Assembly: GCA_030765605.1 (NCBI GenBank) | Contig: JAVCCG010000059.1 | Location: forward strand, 1 to 64,000 | DNA from: Candidatus Alcyoniella australis | Lineage (GTDB): Bacteria > Lernaellota > Lernaellaia > JAVCCG01 > Alcyoniellaceae | Direction: 5' to 3' | DNA length: 64,000 nt | Shown here: one piece after another, positions 33,967-41,666 of the stretch | Layout: every line of letters begins with the position of its first letter | Position numbering within the stretch: the first letter of the stretch is position 1 | The notes under the pieces: generated by a model | Told to the model about the DNA's origin: nothing | The model's database searches: none | Seen by the model: only the letters and a program-made list of their open reading frames with translations | Made by a program: the position numbers and the translations under genes

Positions 33967-35448
33967 ATGAGCGCCCAGACTAAACAACACGTGAATCAAC
34001 TCGACTATTTTTTCAAGCCCCGTTCGGTGGCGGTGGTCGGAGCCTCCTCACAGATCATCAAGTGGGGCTCGTTCCTGATGGTCAACATGGTCCATGGCGG
34101 ATATCAGGGCGAGATCTACCCGGTCAATCCCAAAGAGAGCGAGATCATCGGGCGCCGCTGCTACGCCAGCCTGCTCGATATCGAGGGGCCGGTCGACCTG
34201 GTGCTGATCACGGTGCCGGCCAAGGCGGTCGGCGCGGTAATCGAGGACTGCATCGCCAAGGGCGTTCCGGCGGTGGTGATGATCACCTCGGGGTTCTCCG
34301 AGACCGGCGACGAAGGGACCGGCCTGGAGCAGCGGCTGATGCAACGCGCGCGCGAGGGCGGAATCCGGGTCATCGGGCCGAACACCATGGGCATCCTCTC
34401 GACCGAGGTCAAGCTTTACACCAGCGGCGCGCCGGTCTTCCCCAAGAACGGCGGAATCAGCATGATCAGCCAGAGCGGCAACCTGGGCACCCAGATGATG
34501 GCGTTCGCCGAGGAGCAGGGTCTGGGGATCAACAAGTTCATCGGCACGGGCAACGAGGGCGACGTCGATACCTGCGAGCTGCTGGACTACCTGGCCGACG
34601 ATCCGAGCACCAGCGTGATCATCATGTATATGGAGGGGATCGACGAGGGCCGGCGCTTCCTGGCTTCGGCCAAACGCGCGGCGTCGATCAAACCGGTGAT
34701 CGTGCTCAAGGCCGGACGCACCCGCGCGGGCCAGACCGCGGCATCGAGCCATACCGGCGCGATGAGCGGCTCCAGCGAGGTGTTCCGGGCGGTGGTGCGC
34801 CAGGCGGGCCTGGTCGAGGCGCGCAGCCCCAGCGAGATGATCGACCTGGCCTGCGCCTTTGCCTACCTGCCGCTTCCCAGCGGCGACGGCGTGGGCGTAA
34901 TCACCCTCGGCGGCGGCTGGGGCGTGGTCACCGCCGACGAGTGTGTGGAAACCGGCCTGCGCCTGCCAGAGCTTCCCGACGAACTGATCGCCCAGATGGA
35001 CGCGCTGCTCCCGCCGTACTGGAGCCGCTCCAACCCGATCGACCTGGTGGGCAAGCTCGACCTCGAGGTGTTCACCACCGCGATGCGCGGCATGGCAAAG
35101 TCCGGCGGCTTCTCCTCGATGATCGTGCTCGGCGTGGTCGGCACCGACCTGATCGTCGACCGCTCGGTCAAGCTCGGTGCAAAATACAGCCCGCAGATCG
35201 ACGAGCAAATGGCCGAGTTCATCAGCCAGGACATGGCCAATCGCGAGTTCGTGTTTCTCAACGACGCCTACAAACTGACCAAGCGCACCGGGATTCCGAT
35301 CATTCCGGTCAGCCTTTCCGGCGGCGCGACCAAGGCCTACACCATCGAAAACGGCGGCAAGGTAGTGGTCTTCACCACCCCGGAAAAGGCCGTGCTGGCC
35401 ATTGCCAAACTTTACGAGTATGCACGTTTCAGGGCCCGCAGACAGTAG
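33967..35448 (+). CDS. ADP-forming acyl-CoA synthetase, alpha (CoA-binding) subunit
   Basis: A 493-aa protein of the acetate-CoA ligase (ADP-forming) / succinyl-CoA synthetase-like family. The CoA-binding Rossmann domain begins FKPRSVAVVGASSQIIKWG. The ligase CoA domain includes MISQSGNLGTQMM and IGTGNEGDVDTCELLDYLA. The phospho-acceptor His is about residue 262 in AASSHTGAMSGS. It should interconvert acyl-CoA, ADP and Pi with acid, CoA and ATP, giving energy by substrate-level phosphorylation. The ATP-grasp beta part is absent both from this chain and from the neighbours, so the partner must be elsewhere. The next gene overlaps its 3' end by 29 bp. Confidence 0.88.
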   Translation: MSAQTKQHVNQLDYFFKPRSVAVVGASSQIIKWGSFLMVNMVHGGYQGEIYPVNPKESEIIGRRCYASLLDIEGPVDLVLITVPAKAVGAVIEDCIAKGVPAVVMITSGFSETGDEGTGLEQRLMQRAREGGIRVIGPNTMGILSTEVKLYTSGAPVFPKNGGISMISQSGNLGTQMMAFAEEQGLGINKFIGTGNEGDVDTCELLDYLADDPSTSVIIMYMEGIDEGRRFLASAKRAASIKPVIVLKAGRTRAGQTAASSHTGAMSGSSEVFRAVVRQAGLVEARSPSEMIDLACAFAYLPLPSGDGVGVITLGGGWGVVTADECVETGLRLPELPDELIAQMDALLPPYWSRSNPIDLVGKLDLEVFTTAMRGMAKSGGFSSMIVLGVVGTDLIVDRSVKLGAKYSPQIDEQMAEFISQDMANREFVFLNDAYKLTKRTGIPIIPVSLSGGATKAYTIENGGKVVVFTTPEKAVLAIAKLYEYARFRARRQ

Positions 35449-36142
35449 ATTAATCCTGGTCGGCCTGGTCCACCTCGATCCCGAGGGCTTTCGCAGGCTC
35501 GGCGATCTGCTGGCGCGAATCCAGCCCGACGCGGTGACGGTCGAGGCCAGCCGCCACGGCCTGGACTTTCGCGTCAGCAACGGCCAGGGAATGCTCAACG
35601 AGGTCGGCCGCACCATCAACAAGCTGGCCGTGGTCCCGGACGCCGTAGCGGGCAGCGACGAGCAGGCCGCGACAATCACGCGAATGCTCGGCCACGGCGC
35701 CATCGAGTCGATCCGCCGTCAAATGCGCATCCCCTTTGAGGTGCGCGCGGTGCGCGACTACTGCCGTCGCATCGGCGCGAACTGGGAGCCGATCGACAGC
35801 GACGAGCACAGCCGGCGCGAGACCGCGAACTGGAGCGAGCTGACCTGCCCCGCGAACATCGCGCGCCTGCTCCAGACCGAACATTACAACCTGGCCGACG
35901 CCGTGCGGCAGCAGACCAAGCTGGCACTGTCAGCCCTTAACGGCGAGAGCACTGCGGGCGAACCCCCGCCGGACCTGTTCCAGCGCGACCGACTGATGGC
36001 CGCGCGTATCGGCGAGCTGCTGGCCTCGGGTCCGGGTCGCATAACGCATATCGGCGGCTGGCGCCACATCATCCCCGGTGAGCCGGACAACCTGCTGGGG
36101 CTGCTCGCGGTACTCAATCCGCGGATAATTATGCTCGCGTAA
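35420..36142 (+). CDS. TraB/PrgY-like protein
   Basis: A 240-aa soluble protein. ATG 35420 is used; an earlier TTG at 35402 is less likely. The N-terminus, RLILVGLVHLDPEGFRRLGD followed by IQPDAVTVEASRHGL, matches the opening of the TraB/PrgY/TIKI hydrolase-like fold (LVGTxHx... PDxVxVE). A later segment RDRLMAARIGELLASGPGR and a His/Gly end ITHIGGWRHI fit the family layout of (M/R)xxRxxxM/I and a late GxxH. No membrane helix, so unlike PrgY. Peptidase-like activity is proposed for the family but not shown here. Translationally overlaps the acyl-CoA synthetase gene. Confidence 0.5.
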   Translation: MHVSGPADSRLILVGLVHLDPEGFRRLGDLLARIQPDAVTVEASRHGLDFRVSNGQGMLNEVGRTINKLAVVPDAVAGSDEQAATITRMLGHGAIESIRRQMRIPFEVRAVRDYCRRIGANWEPIDSDEHSRRETANWSELTCPANIARLLQTEHYNLADAVRQQTKLALSALNGESTAGEPPPDLFQRDRLMAARIGELLASGPGRITHIGGWRHIIPGEPDNLLGLLAVLNPRIIMLA

Positions 36143-36304
36143 TATTTGGGGTTGTATTTTATTCTTTAAATGTGGTACATAACGCGCCTTCCCTGCATGC
36201 CACACCTTGGAGTATCCATCAAGCTGTCTGTACGTTAGGGAATCGAGGCCGACCATAGTGGGCGGCGTATGTGAAGGCGGGCACTGGACCCCGCCACTTA
36301 TGAC

Positions 36305-36327
36305 GTGCCTTTCAAAGAAGAAGGCAC
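36305..36327 (+). promoter_or_regulatory. Hairpin in the 5' leader of the RRM gene
   Basis: GTGCCTT (36305-36311) can pair with AAGGCAC (36321-36327), ending just before the AGAGGAAA ribosome site of the RNA-binding-protein gene. Its position would allow control of translation, for example by temperature or self-binding. Confidence 0.35.
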
Positions 36328-36349
36328 AAGAGGAAAGTGAGACAAGAGA

Positions 36350-36658
36350 ATGGCGAAGAAACTGTATGCTGGTGGACTAAGCTGGAATACGACCGACGAG
36401 TCGTTGCGCGACGCGTTCGCATCGCACGGCGAAGTAACCGACGCCGTGGTCATCAAGGACCGCGACTCGGGACGCTCCCGTGGATTCGGCTTTGTAACGA
36501 TGGCCGACGACGACAGCGCAAAGTCGGCTGTCTCCGCACTCAACGGCACCTCCCTGGACGGTCGCACGATTCAGGTGAGCGAAGCGCGTGAGAAGAGCCC
36601 GCGTAACGACCGCGATGGCGGCGGCGGCGGCGGCGGCGGCGGACGCAACCGCTGGTAG
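36350..36658 (+). CDS. Glycine-rich RRM RNA-binding protein
   Basis: A 102-aa protein of one RNA recognition motif and a short basic Gly-rich tail. RNP2 is KLYAGGL (residues 4-10) and RNP1 is RGFGFVTM (about 44-51), with the aromatic residues used for RNA stacking present. It ends in nine Gly followed by RNRW. Single-RRM proteins of this type occur in cyanobacteria and deltaproteobacteria and several are cold-induced; whether that holds here is inference. It has a long untranslated leader with a hairpin and its own terminator, so it is monocistronic. Confidence 0.95.
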   Translation: MAKKLYAGGLSWNTTDESLRDAFASHGEVTDAVVIKDRDSGRSRGFGFVTMADDDSAKSAVSALNGTSLDGRTIQVSEAREKSPRNDRDGGGGGGGGGRNRW

Positions 36659-36719
36659 TATGATCTACCACCGCATCCGCAGACTTTGCGGAGCGGTATG
36701 AATAGAGATCGAAAATGAC

Positions 36720-36750
36720 CCGGGGACGGACCTTCCGTTCCCGGTTTTTT
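36720..36750 (+). terminator. Intrinsic terminator of the RRM gene
   Basis: An 11-bp stem (CCGGGGACGGA with TCCGTTCCCGG, one G-U pair), loop CCT, followed by TTTTTT. 62 bp after the stop codon. Confidence 0.92.
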
Positions 36751-36863
36751 ATTTGGCTCCGTTCGGCCGCGGCGAGAACACCCTTTGAAACCTGCGCTAT
36801 GCGGATATAATGCCTCGACGTCACCAGCGTCTTCCGACCGAATCAATAGACGAGGAACAGCCG

Positions 36864-38924
36864 ATGTATCGCTTGCCGTCGATGATGACCATCATTTGCA
36901 TTGCCCTGGCGCTGATCACAGCCAACGCTGCGCCCGCTTTTGCCAAGCAGCCGCCGACCGCGCTGGACGAGTACGTGGTCACGGCCGAACGCAGCCCCGC
37001 GGACCTGTCGCGCACCGCACGCGCAATGTCGATCGTCAGCTCGAAGATGATCGACGACCGCGTATCGCGCAGCGTGCCCGAGGCTCTGCGTTCCCAGGCC
37101 GGAATCCTGGTGCAGCGCACCAACCAGGGCGGCGGCGCGCCGTTCATCCGCGGCCTGGCGGGCAACCAGGTGTTGCTGCTGGTCGACGGCGTGCGCGTCA
37201 ACAACTCGACATTCCGCGGCGGGCCCAACCAATATCTGAACACCATCGACCCGCTGTTCATCGAGCGCATCGAGGTCGTGCGCGGTCCGGGCTCGGTGCT
37301 CTACGGCACCGACGCGCTGGGCGGCACGATCAACGTGATCACCAAGCGCCGCCACGACTTCAGTAAGCGCCTGGGTCTCAATTCCCGCGCCATGGTGCGC
37401 GCCACTTCGGCCGAGCGCGAGCAGACCGCCAACCTCAACCTCTCGGGCAACGTACGCACAGTGCTGGGCATCACCGCCTCGGGCTCGTTCCGCCAGTTCG
37501 ACGACGTCGATCCCGGCGGCACCCAGCCGCTGCAGGCGCCCGCGGCCTACGAGGAACAGGACTTCGCGGGCAACGTCGATTTGCACTTTGGCGAGCACTT
37601 CTCCTGGCAGCTCTCGGCGCAGAACGCCAACCTCGACGAGGTGCCCAACTACGACCCGGACAACATCAAAAACGTGTTCGAGCCCCAGCGCCGCAGCCTG
37701 TTTTATACCAAGCTGATCAGCCACGGTGCGCTGACCTTCCTGGACCACGCCGAGCTGTTCGCCTCGTACCAAACCCAGCTCGAGGGACGGCAGAAGATCA
37801 AGGCCGACACGCCCGATCTCGAGACGCGCGATCTGGACCAGGTCGATACCCTGGGCGGCGGATTGCAACTCGAGACGCCCATCGGTCGCTGGGTGCGATT
37901 GATATACGGCGGCGAGGTCTACAACGACGAGATCTCGTCGCAGCGCAAGATCCATCAGGGCGCGACCCAGGCCGAGGCCGCGCCGCAGTTCCCCGATGGC
38001 TCCTCGTTTCTAAACGCCGCCGGATACCTCGAACTGCGGGTGACACCGGTCGACTGGCTCAAGCTCGTGCCCGGCATGCGCTACAGCTATTTCCAACCCG
38101 CTTGCGAGATCGACGACCCGGAACTGGGCAAGGTGGCGATCGACGATCCGATCGACGATCTAACCTGGTCGGCGCACGCAATGTTCATTCCGGCACAGGG
38201 GCACGGGATCATCCTCGGCGCGTCGCGCGGCTTCCGCGTGCCCAGCATCGACGACCTGACCAAGCTGGGCAGCGAAGACGGGCGCTACGACGTGCCCAAT
38301 CCCGACTTGGAACCCGAGACCATGATCCAGTATGAGCTGGGCTACCGGCTGAGCGGCGCGCGCGGCAGGCTCTCGCTGTTCGGTTTCTACTCGCAGATCG
38401 AGGATCTGATCGCGCGTAAGCCCGCGACCTATCAGGGTCAGGAGTACATCGGCGATGACCGCGTCAACCGCAACGAGAACGTCGGCGAGTCGTACATCTA
38501 CGGCGGCGAGTTCGCGGCCAACGCCGAAATGATGCGCGACTTCCTCTTCGGCGGCGCAAGCGTCTCCTATACCTACGGCCAGAACGATACCGACGATGAA
38601 CCGATGCGTCGCATTCCGCCGCTGATGGGCTCGGGATATTTACGGCTGAACTTCAGCGAACAGCACGCCTGGTTTGAGACCGCGATCGATTGGTCGGCCA
38701 AGCAGGACCGGCTGAGCGCGGGCGACGAATCCGACTCGCGCATCGGTCCGAAGGGCACCGAGGGGTTCAGCGTGTTCCACCTGCGCTCGGGCTATAACCC
38801 GAGCAAGCACATCGAGCTGCGGGCCGCCATTGAGAACGTGTTCGACGAGCCGTACAAATATCACGGCTCGGGCCTGCTCGAGCCCGGACGCAACTTCAAA
38901 GGGTCGGTGGCTTTCAAGTTTTAG
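36864..38924 (+). CDS. TonB-dependent outer-membrane receptor
   Basis: A 686-aa receptor. ATG 36864 follows GAGGA by 7 nt and opens a signal peptide MYRLPSMMTIICIALALITA, cut after AFA. A TonB-box-like DEYVVTAER sits at the mature N-terminus. The plug domain is clear: SVPEALRSQAGILVQR, PFIRGLAGNQVLLLVDGVRV, IERIEVVRGPGSVLYGTDAL and GGTINVITKR. The barrel fills the rest and ends GLLEPGRNFKGSVAFKF with a terminal Phe. The substrate is not evident; similarity to BtuB/haem/siderophore-type receptors is general. The ExbB/ExbD/TonB-like genes at 8-13 kb could energise it but lack the usual TonB C-terminus. Confidence 0.93.
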   Translation: MYRLPSMMTIICIALALITANAAPAFAKQPPTALDEYVVTAERSPADLSRTARAMSIVSSKMIDDRVSRSVPEALRSQAGILVQRTNQGGGAPFIRGLAGNQVLLLVDGVRVNNSTFRGGPNQYLNTIDPLFIERIEVVRGPGSVLYGTDALGGTINVITKRRHDFSKRLGLNSRAMVRATSAEREQTANLNLSGNVRTVLGITASGSFRQFDDVDPGGTQPLQAPAAYEEQDFAGNVDLHFGEHFSWQLSAQNANLDEVPNYDPDNIKNVFEPQRRSLFYTKLISHGALTFLDHAELFASYQTQLEGRQKIKADTPDLETRDLDQVDTLGGGLQLETPIGRWVRLIYGGEVYNDEISSQRKIHQGATQAEAAPQFPDGSSFLNAAGYLELRVTPVDWLKLVPGMRYSYFQPACEIDDPELGKVAIDDPIDDLTWSAHAMFIPAQGHGIILGASRGFRVPSIDDLTKLGSEDGRYDVPNPDLEPETMIQYELGYRLSGARGRLSLFGFYSQIEDLIARKPATYQGQEYIGDDRVNRNENVGESYIYGGEFAANAEMMRDFLFGGASVSYTYGQNDTDDEPMRRIPPLMGSGYLRLNFSEQHAWFETAIDWSAKQDRLSAGDESDSRIGPKGTEGFSVFHLRSGYNPSKHIELRAAIENVFDEPYKYHGSGLLEPGRNFKGSVAFKF

Positions 38925-38940
38925 GCACCTTTGCGGTGCC
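38924..38940. repeat. 3'-end hairpin, GGCACC type
   Basis: GGCACC / GGTGCC around loop TTTGC, starting on the last base of the receptor stop codon. Confidence 0.6.
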
Positions 38941-38959
38941 CCAGGCGAGCCCTACACAC

Positions 38960-38981
38960 AAAGATCGATTTATCGATCTTT
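38960..38981. terminator. Bidirectional hairpin between convergent genes
   Basis: AAAGATCGAT / ATCGATCTTT perfect palindrome with a 2-nt centre, between the receptor gene and the NIL-ferredoxin gene. A on one side and T on the other make it a plausible two-way terminator, though the T-tract is short. Confidence 0.5.
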
Positions 38982-38998
38982 ACCCCCGCCCCACCCCG

Positions 38999-39439
38999 TC
39001 AGGCGTTGACGGCGAACTCGACATAGTTGTTGGCCACGCTCATTGCCCGCGGCCCACAGCCGGTAAGGCACAGCTCGCATCCCACACAATCCTCGGGATG
39101 GTAGACGATCTTCATCGTCTTGCGGTCGTCGATGCGCAGGGCCGCCGAGGGGCAGAATGTGACGCAGGCGCCGCACTGCGTACACTTGTGCTCGTCGTAG
39201 GCGATCTCCTGTTCGATCCCCTCCACGCGCACGCCCTGGGACGTGAGGAACTCCATCGCCTCCTCGTACTTGTGCTGCTCGCCCCAGAACTCGAGGATAA
39301 TCAATCCCACCTGGCGCGGCAGAATCTTGGCCTTGAGGATCGAAAACGTCAGGTCGAACTTGCGGCTGAGCTCGCAGACCACAGGCCGCTGCAGGTTAGC
39401 CTTGTTGACCTTGAGCACTTTGATCTTGTGAATCTCCAT
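38999..39439 (-). CDS. NIL domain / 2x[4Fe-4S] ferredoxin (homocysteine-forming cluster)
   Basis: A 146-aa protein with an N-terminal NIL domain (about 1-75), a small fold also found on methionine ABC transporters. Two [4Fe-4S] motifs follow: CTQCGACVTFCP (about 86-97) and CVGCELCLTGC (about 118-128). In methanogens and sulfate reducers this protein works with DUF39 to insert sulfide into aspartate semialdehyde, making homocysteine; the ferredoxin is thought to supply electrons. It is the last gene of the SAM-riboswitch operon, 3 bp after UPF0280. Cytosolic. Confidence 0.9.
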   Translation of the reverse strand: MEIHKIKVLKVNKANLQRPVVCELSRKFDLTFSILKAKILPRQVGLIILEFWGEQHKYEEAMEFLTSQGVRVEGIEQEIAYDEHKCTQCGACVTFCPSAALRIDDRKTMKIVYHPEDCVGCELCLTGCGPRAMSVANNYVEFAVNA

Positions 39440-39442
39440 CGA

Positions 39443-40180
39443 TCACTCCCCTTGAAGATGCGTCAGCTCGATTTCGCCCAACGCACCGATCTTGTCGTTG
39501 ATAATCACCAGCGCACCGCGCACGCCCTCGAGCCCCACGATCTTGTGTAGCGCCGCGTCAACCTCGCCTGCGTCGCCCACCATGTTGCCCAGTGCCGTGG
39601 CGCAGGCGTCGGCCAGGGCCGCGTCGTCGGCCACTACGCAGGCCGCGTCGGTCGCTCCTTGCGACAGGCTGTGCCCCACGCTGGCCGAAGATGTGGCTAC
39701 GCCCGCGGGCAGGCGCGAGGCCTCAATCTTCAGTCCGATTTTGCCCGACAGCGTAGAGCCGCCGGCGAACACGCCGACGCTGAGTTCGCAATCGGCCGCA
39801 AGGTACAGATCGCCGCCGTTCTCCACGATCACCACAGCGCAGTCCTGCGCCAAACGCTCGCCCACGGACTGGGCGATCGACCCGGCCACTGCTGCCATCG
39901 GCCCGGTGCCGGACTGCTCCGCGGCGTGGATCATCCGACGAACCGTGGGCGGCGCAAAGGGAACCGGCGGCAACGGCGCCAGCGATTGGGCGAACTTCGA
40001 ATCGCGCTCGATGGCCGACTGCACCTCGTCACGCGCCTTGAGCAACGCCTCCAGCGCCTCGCGCTCCATGGGCCGCGAGGCGATCACCAGCAGGTCGGAC
40101 TCGCCCGCGTGCAACTCAAAGCGTTGCAGCGCACCCAGGTCGGCCTCGAGCTCGTGGCGATAGACGCGCGGCTGGTACAT
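39443..40180 (-). CDS. UPF0280 family protein (ApbE-like)
   Basis: A 245-aa protein of UPF0280/COG2122, related to the ApbE flavin-transferase fold. Motifs include ESDLLVIASRP, SGTGPMAAVAGSIAQSVGER, VIVENGGDLYLAAD and AGVATSSASVGHSLSQGATD, the conserved core of the family. It lies between DUF39 (TGATG overlap upstream) and NIL-ferredoxin, the arrangement seen in anaerobes that make homocysteine from aspartate semialdehyde and sulfide. Its exact chemical role in that step is not settled. Confidence 0.9.
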   Translation of the reverse strand: MYQPRVYRHELEADLGALQRFELHAGESDLLVIASRPMEREALEALLKARDEVQSAIERDSKFAQSLAPLPPVPFAPPTVRRMIHAAEQSGTGPMAAVAGSIAQSVGERLAQDCAVVIVENGGDLYLAADCELSVGVFAGGSTLSGKIGLKIEASRLPAGVATSSASVGHSLSQGATDAACVVADDAALADACATALGNMVGDAGEVDAALHKIVGLEGVRGALVIINDKIGALGEIELTHLQGE

Positions 40181-41340
40181 CAGCGCGGCAGAAGCTGTTG
40201 AGCCTCGCCCAGGGTGAAGTTACCCGTGGCGATCCAGTCCTTGAGCAGCGCCGCGATCTCGCGCGCCTTGGGACGCGAGGACATGCTTGCCGTGGGGACC
40301 GTCTTTTCGCGGAACTCGACCTGGCCCGAGTACAGCTCGGCGTAGCTGACCTCGGCCAGGTCTTTGGCCTGACCGTTGGGATAGTCCTCGGAGTAGTCGA
40401 CGATCTGCGTCAGCAGCTCGCTGTCCGTGGCCGCAGCCTGGCCGCAGATCGCCTGGTCGATGATCGGGATCGGAATTCCCACGCCCATGGTCATCGACAC
40501 GCCGTAGCCCAACAGGCTGGTCGGCCGCAGCCAATCGGCGCTCATCCCCTTGAGGTCGCCTTGCAGCGCCAATGTTCCGGCGCCGTTCTTGGGCGCCCCT
40601 CCGGCCGTGCGCTCGACCTGCGGGTTGTGCTGGGTGCCGTGGCCCACGACCCAGCCCACGCCGCCGCCGAGGAAGATCTTGGTTCCCAGGCCGATGGTGC
40701 GGTATTCCGGATCCTTGAGCATCGGGCTCAGTGCTCCGGCGCTGGAGAAGTTGATATTGCCCGCGTCGGGCTTGAGGATCCCCATGTAGGTGTAGATCGT
40801 TTTGGCGCTGAGGTTCACTGCCGCCGGGTAGTTCTGGTAGCAGTTGCGCGGGTTGTACAGCCAGGCGTTGGGCAGCTGATCGAGGGTCAACTCCTTGATC
40901 AGGCTGCGGCCGGGGTAGCAATCGGTGCCGTACGATACGGCCCGCAACGTGACCTTTTTGCCGGTTAGCAGGTCGTGGATCACGTGGGCGCCGCCGTACT
41001 CGAAACGTCCGGGGAAGACCTTGTTGGTCGGGTCGTCCTCGGCCAGCTCGGTGGCGCCGATGAATACGTCGACCGCAGCGATTCCGGCGTAGGCCGGCAC
41101 GTCGTTGAGCCAGGCCTTGGAGGCGCGCAGCCGCGGAGTGGCGTGGCCGAAGTTGATGAACGCGCCGCTGGAACACATCGGTCCGAAGGTGCCGGTGGTC
41201 ACTACGTCCACCCGGCGCGCGGTCTTCTCCAGCCCGTCCTCTTCGACTGCCGCGGCCAGCTCCTCGGCTGTGAGCACCACCACGTCGCCCGTTGCGATGC
41301 GCTCGTTGATCTGCTTGATCGTTCGCAGTTGTTCGCTCAT
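40180..41340 (-). CDS. DUF39 homocysteine-biosynthesis protein
   Basis: A 386-aa member of COG1900/DUF39 (HcyBio). Typical segments are TGTFGPMCSSGAFINFGH with Cys56, GGAHVIHDLLTGKKVTL, SYGTDCYPGR, INFSSAGALSPMLKDPEYRT and IFLGGGVGWVVGHGTQHNP. The family takes part in direct sulfur insertion into aspartate semialdehyde to form homocysteine, bypassing O-acylhomoserine; conserved Cys residues are thought to carry sulfur. The usual C-terminal CBS pair of archaeal versions is absent; the chain stops after the core. Controlled by the SAM-I riboswitch upstream, which fits a methionine-supply role. First gene of the three-gene operon. Confidence 0.92.
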   Translation of the reverse strand: MSEQLRTIKQINERIATGDVVVLTAEELAAAVEEDGLEKTARRVDVVTTGTFGPMCSSGAFINFGHATPRLRASKAWLNDVPAYAGIAAVDVFIGATELAEDDPTNKVFPGRFEYGGAHVIHDLLTGKKVTLRAVSYGTDCYPGRSLIKELTLDQLPNAWLYNPRNCYQNYPAAVNLSAKTIYTYMGILKPDAGNINFSSAGALSPMLKDPEYRTIGLGTKIFLGGGVGWVVGHGTQHNPQVERTAGGAPKNGAGTLALQGDLKGMSADWLRPTSLLGYGVSMTMGVGIPIPIIDQAICGQAAATDSELLTQIVDYSEDYPNGQAKDLAEVSYAELYSGQVEFREKTVPTASMSSRPKAREIAALLKDWIATGNFTLGEAQQLLPR

Positions 41341-41390
41341 CTGCCGACCACCTCCCTAGCCCGCGTCATCGATCAATGTTCCGGGCCACG

Positions 41391-41420
41391 AAAAATCCCC
41401 TTCCCAAAAGCAGGAAGGGG
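41391..41420 (-). terminator. Riboswitch-controlled intrinsic terminator
   Basis: On the minus strand CCCCTTCC (41420-41413) pairs with GGAAGGGG (41404-41397), followed by A and five T. It lies between the SAM-I aptamer and the DUF39 start codon, as an expression platform that ends transcription when SAM is bound. Confidence 0.88.
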
Positions 41421-41444
41421 ACGCGTCTGATCGCTTGCCCCAAC

Positions 41445-41552
41445 CTTATCTCCCGGGATAAACCCCGTTGGAATTAGCACCAGCGCGGAACGCGGTCGCC
41501 CCGCCGGTTGCTGCGGCTTCGAAGGGCCAATCCCTCCACCGCTCTTGATAAG
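41445..41552 (-). promoter_or_regulatory. SAM-I (S-box) riboswitch
   Basis: A 108-nt aptamer. P1 is CTTATC (41552-41547) with GATAAG (41450-41445). S-box core elements follow in order on the minus strand: AGAGCGGTGGAGGGA, TTGGCCC, CGAAGCC, GCAACC, and GGTGCTAATTCC for the P3/P4 region. These agree with the SAM-I consensus almost base for base. Binding of S-adenosylmethionine should allow the downstream terminator to form and shut off the homocysteine operon. Confidence 0.96.
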
Positions 41553-41567
41553 ACCAGATACCGGCAC

Positions 41568-41597
41568 ACCCTAAAGCCGGGTCGGGAGGATTGTCAA
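41568..41597 (-). promoter_or_regulatory. Promoter of the homocysteine operon
   Basis: Perfect -35 TTGACA (41597-41592), then TAGGGT (41573-41568) at 18 nt. The predicted start would fall about 8 nt before the riboswitch P1 stem. Confidence 0.55.
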
Positions 41598-41666
41598 GGA
41601 CTGCACTCACGGTTTGCCGCACCATCGCACGCGTGATAAACAGACCGAAACGAAAGAGGAAAGCAA

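Noticed and set aside
34048-35703. 551-aa minus-strand ORF
   Set aside because: Antisense of the acyl-CoA synthetase, low-complexity His/Ala/Asp-rich reading.
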